Of a DNA stretch of 64,000 nt, positions 49,199 to 60,500 are shown piece by piece. Made by a program: the position numbers and the translations under genes. The notes under the pieces are model-generated. The model was given only the letters and a program-made list of their open reading frames with translations. It did no database searches and was not told the origin of the DNA. Source of the DNA: Phytoseiulus persimilis (lineage: Eukaryota; Arthropoda; Arachnida; Mesostigmata; Phytoseiidae); contig CM075102.1 in the NCBI GenBank assembly GCA_037576195.1, forward strand, positions 7,440,001-7,504,000, written 5' to 3'. Each line of letters starts with the position of its first letter. The stretch's first letter is position 1.

Positions 49199-51364
49199 TC
49201 AGAAGTATAACAAATCGTAGGCTAGCATCGTATTTTCGAGCAGAGAGACGACGGTCAAGGGCCCCACGCCTCCCGGTACAGGCGTGACAACTGATGCTCG
49301 TTGGATCGCCTCTGAAATCGCGAGAGGAGAACAGTTGGTATTATTCCCGGGAATCGGTCAAACGACACCCCCATGAAATCCACAGCAGCTTGCAGCGCCC
49401 AGCGTTCGCAATCTCACCGTCGAAGTTGACGTCGCCGACGATTCCGCCCATGGGGAGTCGATTGATTCCGACATCGATGACGACCGCGTTTTCCTTCAGC
49501 ATGTGGCCTCGGACCAAATGAGGAACCCCAGCCGCAGAAATCACAACGTCCGCCCAGAGGCAAAGATCTGCCAGGGTTGTTGGCGGAGTGAGTGAATGGG
49601 CAGTGGCGACGGTCGCTCCGCGATGTCCAAGCATTATCGACAGCGGTAAGCCAACGACATTTGAGCGACCTATCATCAAGGTATTCGTCCCTGGAAGAAG
49701 ACTCAGTTCCGATGATTATCCTCGGGGGTAGGGCGAGGAAAAAGGAGCAGGCGATCAGTCGGATCACAGCCCTATTCCCGGGAGTCGATTCAACGCTCGT
49801 GCATGATGCAGCTTACCTTCCAGATGAGATCCAGCCTCTTCCAGAAGGGTCAATACCGCTTGGGGTGCGCAGGGAATAAATAACGGGTTCCCGTGACAGA
49901 GTTTCCCAACGTTTTCAGGAGTGAAGCAGTCGACGTCTTTCACAGGGATGACCTCGCTGCAAACCTGATTTGCGTCCATGGCTGCCGGAAGCGGCAACTG
50001 TACAAGAACTCCGTGAACCGACGAGTCCTGTAAAAAGGTTACGCAATTCGATCAGCGCCATCGCTCAGACGGCCGCGTTCGGAGTTCACAGATTCCCCGT
50101 AGAAGTGGACGAAGTCGTTCGACTTAACTCCGACATCAGTCCTAACCTGATTGAGTCGATGGATTTCGCCGATGAGCTCGTTCTGCTCGATGGAGTCTGG
50201 GAAGCGCAGAAGCCTGTACTCGATCCCCACACGAGCGCAGGCCATCTGTTTGTTTCGAACATAGACCTCGCTGGCGGGATGATGACCCACGAGGACCACG
50301 GTCAGACATGGGGGGCGGCGGACACTTTCGACCAAGTGCCTCAACGTCTCTTCACGGCTGTGCGCGAGGGTGCGCCCGTCGAGAACACGGCACCTGCTGC
50401 CGCTGTGCCTGGAATTGATTACTTCGAATACCCGTCCGCTAATGATGGAACTGCTCCTCTTCGGTAATTTCGGTACGCATCGTCGCCAAGGGACGGAATT
50501 GAATTGAGCATAGGTGACGGCACGCGCACGCTCTTCAGCTCGCCCAAAGAGAGAGTCTTCTCACAGGAAGACTGTGGGATCGACGCGATTCTGGACTGGT
50601 GATGAGTGGCGTACACAGAGTTCTTCCGTTTCAGGGGTGAGGAGGAGGGAGAGGGGGGCGGGGGGAGATTTTTTTCTCGAGGGGTGACGCCAGGAGAATG
50701 TACAGGGAGACGAGTCTCCGGTAGGGATACTAAACTTCGTCAGCACAAAGTCAGGTGTTTGAACTAGGAAAACCAGGACCCGGAGGATCCCCCCGAGCCA
50801 GTTTGCTGCTGGTGTCTTCTCTGATGAGCTCCGTCGGCACCCCTCTCCTTACGGTGCTGCAACGTGACGGAAGTTGTTCTTCCCTACGATTCTACGAACT
50901 TGCTGTTCTCGGACGAACATAATTTCGAATACCGTTCCCGAACGCTGTCCGACTCTGAGATCTATCTCAATGCAACATCAAGCTTCGTCAAAGAGGACGC
51001 GGCATGCGCAAATTTCTCGACTCACGCTCACGAGACCCTCTCCATCCGTTAGCTTTTGGTTTTTGGGAAGCGTGACGAAGCTCGTTGAGGCTCTTGGACC
51101 ATGTCAGGAATTTGAAAGACTCGCTCCCTCTCTGACCCACTGCCGAAACAATGCATTCCGGCTGGACACAGCGCGATCTGAGCGGCGCGGCCTTCTTTCC
51201 GCCGATTTATTGGCTCGAGCTTCCCGAGAATCGCGCCCTCGGCAGTCCGCCACCAACCACTATACGCTCTCGTGAGCGAAAATAAATCAATGAACTCACC
51301 TGCTATACCACCGGCGGCCGCTACACTGATCCAAAACCCGGCGCAGAAACGTAAGCCTCCGCAT
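49199..51364 (-). CDS. MTHFD2-like: mitochondrial methylenetetrahydrofolate dehydrogenase/cyclohydrolase
   Basis: Oxidises 5,10-methylene-THF to methenyl-THF and hydrolyses it to 10-formyl-THF, supplying one-carbon units, here in mitochondria. Minus-strand exons: 51364-51300, 50393-50147, 50027-49817, 49690-49418, 49311-49199; phases 2, 0, 1, 1 all close to 302 residues. Exon 1 gives [21 protein letters not shown], an Arg-rich, acid-poor presequence. Catalytic Lys is in YVRNK (substrate-domain YxxxK), Gln in LVQLPLP and Asp in KDVD. Coenzyme motif GRSNVVGLP, conserved DVGIN and [11 protein letters not shown] follow. No formate ligase domain follows, unlike MTHFD1. The coenzyme-domain insertion of animal MTHFD2 is absent and the signature reads DVDCF rather than DVDGF, so the name is by architecture and location, not strict orthology. 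Confidence 0.93.
51300..51364 (-). CDS. MTHFD2-like: first coding exon of the folate gene: mitochondrial presequence
   Basis: ATG at 51364-51362 starts 21 codons plus two bases, ending at AG|GTGAGT. Six Arg and one Asp in the first 21 residues, with an RRWYS end, suit matrix import and processing. The phase-2 end joins exactly to the phase-2 start at 50393, recreating an Arg codon. Confidence 0.82.
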
Positions 51365-51500
51365 GTCGCCGCACTGGAACACAAACAGCGCTCTTTCCCC
51401 TCCGGTTAAGCGACGGAAAGCTCGGGCAGTCCGGATCGGAAGCGCCCTTTCTTTTCACTGTCTGTTTTTTTGTGTATGTGCCTGCCTACATGCCGGCCGC

Positions 51501-51560
51501 CGACTGACTGACTGTCTGCCTGCCTGCAGCTTGTTCTGGCTGGCTCGGTGGCTGACTGCC
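51501..51560 (+). repeat. CTGN tetranucleotide array upstream of the folate gene
   Basis: Imperfect CTGA, CTGC and CTGG units. It lies 140-200 bp upstream of the minus-strand start codon, so probably in the promoter or leader. Similar in kind to 28351-28394. Confidence 0.75.
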
Positions 51561-54500
51561 GCTGTCTATGAGTTGAAAACAACAACAACGAGCGGAGAGG
51601 TTCGAGGAACACGGGCTCACCGGCTAGTTCTCGTGAGAGTGTGCGAGGGTTCCCCGATTCCGCTGATGCGATTGGATTGAGTGCTCATCGAGATGGTCGT
51701 GGAAGTACGGCTCAGGCGTTCGGACTCTTTGAACGGTTTCGGATTCCGGATCCGACACTGTGGAGACGGGCCACCGACTATTTCGGACGTCGCCCTGAAC
51801 GGACCTACGGCTGGACTGGTGGGTGCTTTGGTTTTCATCTTCATCATTCGTTCCTCGCTGCTCATCCGTTGAGTCTCACTTGGGGATGTTTCGGTCTGGG
51901 GGACGGTGAACAGACAATGGGAAAGGGAAGTCAGTCGCGGGAGCCTGATCATTTGGGGCGAATTATGAGGTTGCGGCAGACGTTCCTGCACACAGGCATC
52001 CCACAATGTTGAAGGCGTCGAGAGTCCGAGAGAAATCCACTGAAACGCCCGATGTTCCGCATCGGGCATTACCGGACTCGACAGAGACCAACGTCGATTG
52101 ACAATCCGTGTTCTAGCTGAATGAATCAATATCGAAGCTGTTGCCGGAGGGGCCGAAATCCACAGCATTAAGTCGGGTATCGTCGCGCGCTCGGAGTTTG
52201 ATGAGGGGGTGGAGGAGGGTGGGTGGCCCGAGTTTGTTTAGGATGCGCGCGCAGATACTCTGGTGGCCATAGTTGAGATGGTTGTGAGATCCCCGCCCCA
52301 GACTTATACCATGTGAGCCTCAACTGTGCAAGTGCTCCCGCCTGGTAAGTGGTGATACCGATTGGCTTTCACATCTCCGACGAGTTTCGCCTAAATCATC
52401 CCCGGCTTCTGCGCTCGTGGATGAGCTCCCGACTCGATCGTCGCGCAGTTAGCGGAACCGCCCGGTTTGCAGAACAGTTGATCCTGCTCTCGCGCAGTTA
52501 ATTCAGTTGCGGAGGATTTCGTTCTCGGTTCGGACTGATTGCGATGCGAGCGCTTTCGCGCAAAGCTCCGAAAATTGACGGCTATTGGAAAAACACTCGC
52601 AGAGGAAGGGCCAGCTCCCGAAGCCAGGCAGCCGATTGAGCGCAGAGTAGAAGGGTCGCTCTCAGAAAGACGAGCCCCGCCGACCAGAAATTTTCAGAGT
52701 TAGCGGGTCAGGCCGACAGAACAACGATTGGAGTTTCGTGTTGTAGCGGGGTTACAAAGCTCAGATTTCTCAGATTGAATCGTGACGGTTTCTGCACCGT
52801 TCCTAATTGCCCCGATTCGTTCGAATTCGATACGTTGTGCGGAGTGTCTCGATACGATGTGCTTCGAGCCTTTGTTTCGCGTCTGGAAGTCGAGCTCGGG
52901 TTCGTTGACCTGCGGCGAGCGGTTTTAAATTCTCCCACAAAAACTCTCGGAGGTATCCGGTGGTGCGGGAGACGAATTTAACCATTCGAGCCCGTCATGG
53001 AGGCGACGGCATAGATGCACCGGTAGCGTGAACTCGACTCTGAGATGGCGCTCCGCCTTTGTGTACTTGTTATGCAAGCGACTACCTTGTTGACGTTAGG
53101 TTTTCGTGGCTGACGACGTCAGACTAGCGTGCATGATCCAACTGAATTGGCGAAACCTTTTCGGAGGGCGAGAAAGCGAGCGACGGGGCTGGTGGTCACC
53201 CCGTCGCAGGAGAAATTAGCCACGACAACCATAGTTTTGTCGAATGAGGTCAACCGCGCTGGACATCAGCGAGCTTCGTTCCAGAGGAGTGTGTACGCTA
53301 TGTGTGCGGTTTAGTGGTGTTTGCGGCTTATTAATTGGAATCGCTGTTGCTGGTTGAACCTAATTCGACGAGTGGCTTCACCGACGAACAGCGCGTCGTG
53401 ATGTGCGAGTTGTTGCTTGTGGTGGAGGAGCCCTGACGCGGGTCCGGCCCCGAAAAATCCATTGTTGGCGACACCGATGTTCAGGATCCATCCCACTCAT
53501 GACACCAAGCCCAGCAGTATATATTTCCCGCTAAACCTGGGCGAAATATGGAGACAGCTCGGGAGGTGTGAAGGAAAAATCTCTTCGAGCTCCTCGAAAA
53601 GAGAGAGATTTCGTTTCCGGACGAAGCTCTTCATTCCGAGCTAATTTCGTCTCCATTCAAGAACGAAGTTTTCTCCATCTCAACGTTGGGCCTCCGATGA
53701 CTGGGGCACGGTGTCCTCGAACCATTGTTCGATTCGGTAGGGAGACGTCCTCAAGATAAAGTGACCGTGTCAATTGCCCGGGGGAGTCTGTTAGAACTTT
53801 CTGTCTCCCTCTTCGAGAGTAATCCGCTAGATTCAGATGAATTCCTGTTCCTGCCTGTTGAACGCGAGACTCTCATGGACGAACGACTGCATCGAGCTCG
53901 AGTTGCTTTTCGGCACGTACGGTCGTGGCTCGCATAGCAACGGAAACTGTTCCACGTTATCGGAACCGGCTCGTATATTGACCAACTCGGAACGCAGAGC
54001 TTCCGATCGAGCGGAGCTCACCTTTTACCGAAAGCTGCCCTTCCCTGGTCGAAGGTGACAAGTGTGTTTCGGGTGCTCTGCAGCGCTCTACTCGGAACCA
54101 AGAGCATCACGGCTCTGCCTGCTTGGTTTCCTCGTCGGGCGACGTCCCCACTCGATTCTATTTTCCAGCACCCGATAACCTTTCCTCGAGGAAGAGAGCC
54201 GATCGGGGCTTCTTGTTTCCCGTGCCCGGGTTCCGCGGAGGTATTCCACAGGCGGCTTGGGGGCGGCCCGCGAAGAGGATGGACGTTTCCATTTTGTGTC
54301 TCTACGTGATTGTAATCGACATTTGAGCCGTCTCGTGGCGAACTCCCCGCGTCGCGCCCAACTCGAAGCCTTCAGAACGTTCTTTGTCTATATATTCTAA
54401 AAGCTCCCCGTCCTCTAGGCTAGACCAAACCGGAGAATAATTTTCCACAGCAGAAAAAGGACGACCGCGACGGCCGATCGCCTGCGGCCTGACACTTGCC

Positions 54501-57412
54501 GTCGAGCACAAACATCGGAAATGATGAATAGCGGAAACATGTGTGAGACCACATGCTCTTTCGCGAATGACACGGGAACAAACATCGACAGCGATGCGTT
54601 AAACACCCTTCGAACAACACTGGGACGATACTGACGAGGATAACGACCAACCGACCGACCGACGGGACTGAAATTCCCGGCCCCGTTCTGTGTGTGACTC
54701 GGGTTCCTCTGAGATCTGTTCCTTGGGTCGTTACTCACGGTCGCGATCATCGAGGGCCTCGGCATCGCAGCAGAATCGGTTTGGCTTTCTGTTCGGAGCC
54801 TGAGATCGCAGCATCAGCAAAAAAATAATTGCCCAGATCGACCGCTCAATGAATTTTTCGACTCGAGTCGACGACGAGAAAGGATCCTCCGGGAGTTCTG
54901 TGCTGTGACCCCTCGGCTACAGAGGGTGTCCTCTCGAGTTCAAGAAGTGAGCTGATTTGCATATAGAGCTAGCTAAGCATTCGGGTGGTTTCTTTGTGGG
55001 GCGGCACGGCGTTCTGTCTTGCAGCCGTTCATTCCGACTGCTACGCACCTCTGGAGGATTTGGGAATGGTTTCGACACCGTTCGTTGCCTTCCTCCGGTT
55101 GTCCCACCGCGTTGACTCCTGTTTGTCAGACTCGAAGAGCATCTGACGGGGAGGCGGTGCGAAATCGTGATAAAACCCTTGTAGGCAATAATGACATTTT
55201 TTTGCTGTCGTTGTTCTCATTTTGCTTTCATTGCGAAGCCCCCGATCTCCTCCCGCGCCGCTTTGTTACTTATGCGGTTGATGTTGTTGCCACTGTTCTG
55301 CATGATGGCGATTCTGCCAAGATATGCTGATGGATGAATTGCGCGCCTTGCGTTGAGGTCGCGCTCTTCCATCGAAGTTTGACTCTATTCTAGCAGGTGC
55401 ATCGCACGTCTTGAAACCGTCACTCACAGGGAGTTTGTCCGCCGCGAGGAATCATGTCCGGATTTCCTTCATCCGGGGTGCCTCGTTGAGATTCCGAAGC
55501 TCGTTGTGTGAGCGGGAGCGATGGAAATACTTCGAGTTGAGACTTGAGTTCTCGAGGAGTTCAACTCAGGATGAGCGATGGAACGCTGTTCGGAAGAGTT
55601 CGAATTCCGAACCAGCTCGGGTCGCCCACGAATATAATCCCGGGTATCGACAAAGGCCTCTCTGTGTTCTCTCGAGGCTGCTAAACACAGATCAAAACGC
55701 CCGTCGCTCTATCCCGGACAAATCGAGCCTCCAAGTCCTCGAAACGAGCCCGACTCGATCAAATAAGACCTCATCGACAAACACCGGGACGGCCGGACGA
55801 ACGAGCCCCTCGCAGATCCCCTCACGCGTCCGCTCCTCCGAATAAAACGTTCGCCTCTCACGGCTCCGGAGGCCAGCGTCCATTCGACTGTGAGGTCGTA
55901 GCCCCCCGTCTGAGCTTCGCGGCGGCATTCGGAGAACGAAGACTGGGAACTCGGTTTTGTCATCGCCGGCTTCGTCGGAATCCATGTTCATGTATCATCT
56001 GAGTCGTTTCCGGTCCGAAAGAAATGGTGCCTAATGTCCATTTCCGTTCGCGTTGCCGCTGTTGCCGTGGCTCCGTCAGACGACTGGCGGCCATTCCGAT
56101 CAAATATTTCCATTCAGTGATTGGTCCAGAGGAGCTCCCGCTGACGTCGGTCTCTCATCTCTGGATCACGAGGGATTTTTCTGAATTCCTGTGAATTCGG
56201 AACATCGAGCTCGTTTCGTCTATAGAAATCACCTCCTCCCTGGACTCGATGTGCGAAAAAGGGACCGGGTCGCGGAGACATAATCTGAGGTCTGAACGTC
56301 CCCGCTACCGACGGAGAGGACCTCGAACAGGCCGAACGGTCTTTCTGGGACTGATATACCCTTGAGAGGGACCGAAACGACGCACAATACCAGATCCACG
56401 GCGATGTAGCCGCTTAAGGTGCGCAGCGGAAGTGGAGCGCCATCGGAATTTCCGGCACGTCTTCTTTGGCCTGAACAGGAGAGGAGGAAGCACCAGTGAA
56501 TCGAGCCGCAGAAAAACTGGAAATGTGCGTCTCGGTCACAAGTCATCTTCGGGTGGTTCCGGTGTGTTTCTTGCTAGAGTACACTCGATCTGTCAGTATG
56601 ACGCGTTGCATGGCGAGAAAATGGTCGACGGGCTCACCACCTGCGAGGCGGAATCCGCGTCTCGTGCACTCCGCGAATCGTACGTCGGCCCATTGTAGCG
56701 CAGTCGCGGCAGCGCTCGTCGTCGTCGTTGGGGATGAACGAAGGAGAAAGTTTGAATTAGCTCCTCGGACGGAGCAACGGGTGTGCTCGCTGATCGTGCA
56801 GCTGGTGATGAACCCCGTTGTTGCGTCTTGCACAATGTTCAAGTAGACGCTGCAGTTCGTCGACTCTTTGCTCACCTTGACTATCACTCGAACTGACCGT
56901 CGCGGTCATTACCGCCGGTTGAGTTCCCTCGACAGGGAGAAGTTCGTTAACGATTTCACACGAAAACACGTACGAACGACAGCTCGTTAACAACGAAGCA
57001 ACCGACACACTTACGCGCTGCTTCTCCCTGTTGAGCTGCGTAAGTAATAGGTACGACTCGTCGTCCGACCCCGTAACATTCTACTCAATCCAATCCGCTC
57101 TAGTTTCCCCCCGCCGGAGCGTGGCTCTGTGTAGAGATGGCGAAATCGCGCGTTTTTCGAGATCGAAATGGATCGACTGAGGGACGGAATTCACATATTC
57201 ACTCCTCGTCCTGGAATTTGGAACGCGGAGATGGGAAGAATGAACCCGTGGCAACTCATAGGATATGGAAACTACGGATGAGCTCGGAACACAGAGGTTT
57301 GAGCCGGGGTTGTCGAAGGGGGCCTGAATTCGAACTCGTCCGAAACGCCTCTGAGCCACTTCAAAAGAGCGCTGCAAAGTTGAGATTTGACTGACCAATC
57401 CGATTTTTTAAG
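51561..57412. other. divergent intergenic region / unresolved 5' part of the Efa6 gene
   Basis: Lies between the start of the minus-strand folate gene and the first secure exon of the plus-strand exchange factor. The missing promoter, leader and N-terminal exons of the latter should be here or in part here. Apart from the PDZ-like stretch at 55.24-55.32 kb no exon could be assigned; several other 80-180-codon frames have no domain. Confidence 0.5.
55239..55321 (+). CDS. possible N-terminal half of the Efa6 PDZ domain
   Basis: After a strong pyrimidine-rich acceptor (55195-55238) the frame reads RRFVTYAVDVVATVLHDGDSAK, resembling the strand and the G-SAxxAGL turn that precede LEPGDEI in a PDZ domain. 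The next codons run into TGA at 55327 and no consensus GT donor is visible at AAG|ATATGC, so the join to 57413 is unproven. It may be coincidence. Confidence 0.22.
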
Positions 57413-57542
57413 CTTGAACCAGGCGACGAAATCGTTTCCGTGGACAGCCTGGTGGCGGGGGACGTTCACATTCGACAGCTGCTGAAACACCTGCGTCTTG
57501 CTCGAGATGAAGTCACCCTGGTCGTGAAGAAGAACCACAAAA
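57413..57542 (+). CDS. Efa6: Efa6 exon: C-terminal half of PDZ domain
   Basis: LEPGDEIVSVDSLVAGDVHI then RQLLKHLRLARDEVTLVVKK: the GDEI-VD turn, second helix with LLKHLR and last strand VTLVV of a PDZ fold. Acceptor TTTTTTAAG, donor GTAAGC, phase 0 to 1. Assigned to the Sec7 gene because arthropod EFA6 proteins carry an upstream PDZ and the strand and order agree; a separate gene is not excluded. Confidence 0.72.
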
Positions 57543-60500
57543 GTAAGCCAAATCAACACAGTCAGCAGTGGGAATCTGTGGCGCCATTCGAATCCAGTAC
57601 AAGGCACATCCCTCTAGAAAACGACAGGAACCATTCTAACCGAGTGAGTATCTTCGAACCGAAATTTAGATATCCGTCGTCTCGAACCGACGGCGACGAA
57701 GTGACCGTTGAGAGAATTGGGTTCGGAGGGAGGGGATTTTTGTCGTTGTTGGTGAGCCTCGCAAGTCATCAAAGAGACGCTCTCCAGCGAGTCGCTTTCT
57801 TATTCTCCCTCTCAACCCTCTCCTAATGGTGTAAGATGATTAGGAGGGAAATCAGTGAAGCTCATTCACCGTTTCGTCGCACGCCCATCTGCGCGGCGTT
57901 CTCGACGCGTGGGCAAGTTCAATCCGTGCCGCTGTTTGGAATTTTCCGGCCTGTTGGGTCGAGAAGTAAATCTTGATCCTGGCTCCGCACCCGGGCGGCA
58001 CGTCTCGTATCTCGGAATTCCACACCCGAGATCACAACCCGAGATCACAACGTCGGAGCTGCGACTTCCCGAGAATTTCGTTGTAAGAGTCGCGGGCAAA
58101 ACACGGTCGAGTTGAGCCCTCCCTAATTGTTCGGCCGATGGGAGCCACCCCTCAAGAGCCGACGTTGGCGTGGAGCTTTTCCGCAGCTCGGCGCGGTGTT
58201 TTATTTACAGCGGGCCGACCGACGTGCTCAGACGAGGGGGGTTATCCTGTTGCATTTGATGCATTCGAGAGAACATGCTACGACGAAGCTCCTCCACTGA
58301 CGGATTCTTCCCGCATCCGCTGAACGTCACCGATATCGATTACCCGTCAGCGATGTATCGGGAGAACGTTTCTCCTCTCGGAGACGCGCGGGAGCGAGCG
58401 ACGCGTTCCCGAACAGAACAAAAATCAAAACAAGCCCTCGCTGTTGTCGCAAGATCGCAGATGCTGCCCGTCAGCGCGGTAGAGCGATCAGACGCGAGAT
58501 TTATTGTGAAGTTGTCTCTCTGGAAGTGAGTTAGGCTTAGCGGCGGCCTCGCTCCGAGGCCGGTTGATGGTTCTTCGCGGTGATCTGGTTTGCTTCTCCC
58601 AGCAGGAACGGTTGTTGAACCGCTCGCTAGAACGCCAGCCGGCTCGCTTTTACTCTCATTGAGTCACTCGAGCAGCCTTGATCGTCGCCACCCGTGAGCT
58701 CTGCAGGAGGTTGCACGATATGATGCAAGATTCGAGGAAAACGCCGGGGTGGCCTGGCAAGAGTCTTACTGAGGGAACCGGTCTCGAGTCACACTCGGCT
58801 AAATACTCACGCGTCCCGACGCCTGTTGGCCAGTCACTGCGGAGTCGCGGCACAGGACGTGGTCGATCGAGCACGTCTGCCAGTGCCAGTGGCACGGGCA
58901 GTAGCATATTCAGAACACCGACGAAACGAGTCCGAAATGGGCGAAGGCAACTGGAAACTGAAGATTGGTGACGCTATGTGCAAGTGTCAAACGGTTCTGT
59001 GCATGGTCAAGCCTCCGGGTCAGGTTGGCATCTTGGTGTGTTGGATGCAGGCGTTCCTGATTTTCGACGTAAGTCAGCCGTCGGTCGACGTTGGAGTCTT
59101 CGATTGTGGATGGAAGTGTGTTTAAGATCCTCGTTAAGATCCTCGGCAACCTCCTGCGAGGAGAAGAAAAAACCCGCTTCCGATCGGTCGCTTGCGGCAG
59201 AGCTCGAGTCGTAGTTGTGACGAAAATTAAGGCAGAAAAACGGGTGCTTGAAGAGAAAAACTTCAGCCGCGATGCGATAAAAATCGGCAGTGTGAAGCGA
59301 TTCGTTCCGAACTGAATACGATCAGCGGGCGGAATGTCAGAGGATTAGCAATCACTGCGCGAGAGCGGAGCTGGTCCCGTTGGACACTGCGGCGACGATG
59401 CTCCGCCGGAAACTCTACAATGGACTGGTCGTGTAGAATGCGCTCTCGTTCCGTTTCGGGTTCCAAACGTGCTTGGGAACGCGCCAAAACCAAGTCCAAA
59501 CTCTCCGATGGACGGACTGAGCCAATATCTCCCGCAGGCGTCAAACATGCTGGCAGGGCGGCACTCCACCGTGAAATATGAGGAGGGAAAATGGTCCAGT
59601 GAGAATCACAGAGCAGGCTGACGCAGTTCATCTCCAGCGGGGCGGCGTCTGCACAACGTCCGAGAGTGGCTTTCGTCCTGACTTCTGGTTTCTCAATTAA
59701 CGGAACGAGTTTCGTTTTTGCTTCTCGTTTCCCCTCTGAACGACCAGAGTCAAGTCACGAAAACATTCATAGCGAACCCTTGTGATTGCCTTCTTCCACA
59801 GCCCTTGACTGTTTCACCGCTCGACCAATCTCGACTGGGAACGCGGTCGCGGAGTCGTAGGAGGGATTTTCGCGGTGGATGAGCTCCAGAAAGACCGAGT
59901 GCGGCTCTTGGGCGACGATTTCGGCTCTGGGTCAATAATGATTGAACTCGTTACTCGGGGCTCAAGCTCCGGGATGGGGGATTGAGATGGGGAAGGGTCG
60001 ACAGAAACGGAGGCGGAATGCAGAAGGACACTTCGAACCTCTTTCGAGACGAAGACGGCCGTTTCCATCGTCTCCCCGTGGTTCTCTTTCCTAGATCCGC
60101 CGGACAGGCAAATCCAAACCGAGGGGCTTCGAGCGACAGAACCGGGAAATAAGAGCGAGAGTCCGTGCTTTCCAGGTTTCACTTCCACGATTGACGAGCG
60201 GCCGGAAACCTAAGATGATCCAGTCTGCCGGTCCGACAACAGCGTCTAATGGCTTCCCCGGCGGCGGAGGTATCAGTAGCGGCCGCAGGACGGATTCGAA
60301 CCAGAATAATCACATCGGCGACTCCGGTCATCTCAGAGATGAAAATTCATCGATCAATCCTCAGCCGCAGCAGCAGCAACAAACGTCGCAGACGAGTGTG
60401 ACGAAGATGCGCAAAAGCAACAGCACCGAAAGGAAAAAGCTCGCCGAGGCGTTCATCATGACGGGTAAGTCGAACCCACGTCGATCAATCTCCACCCAGG

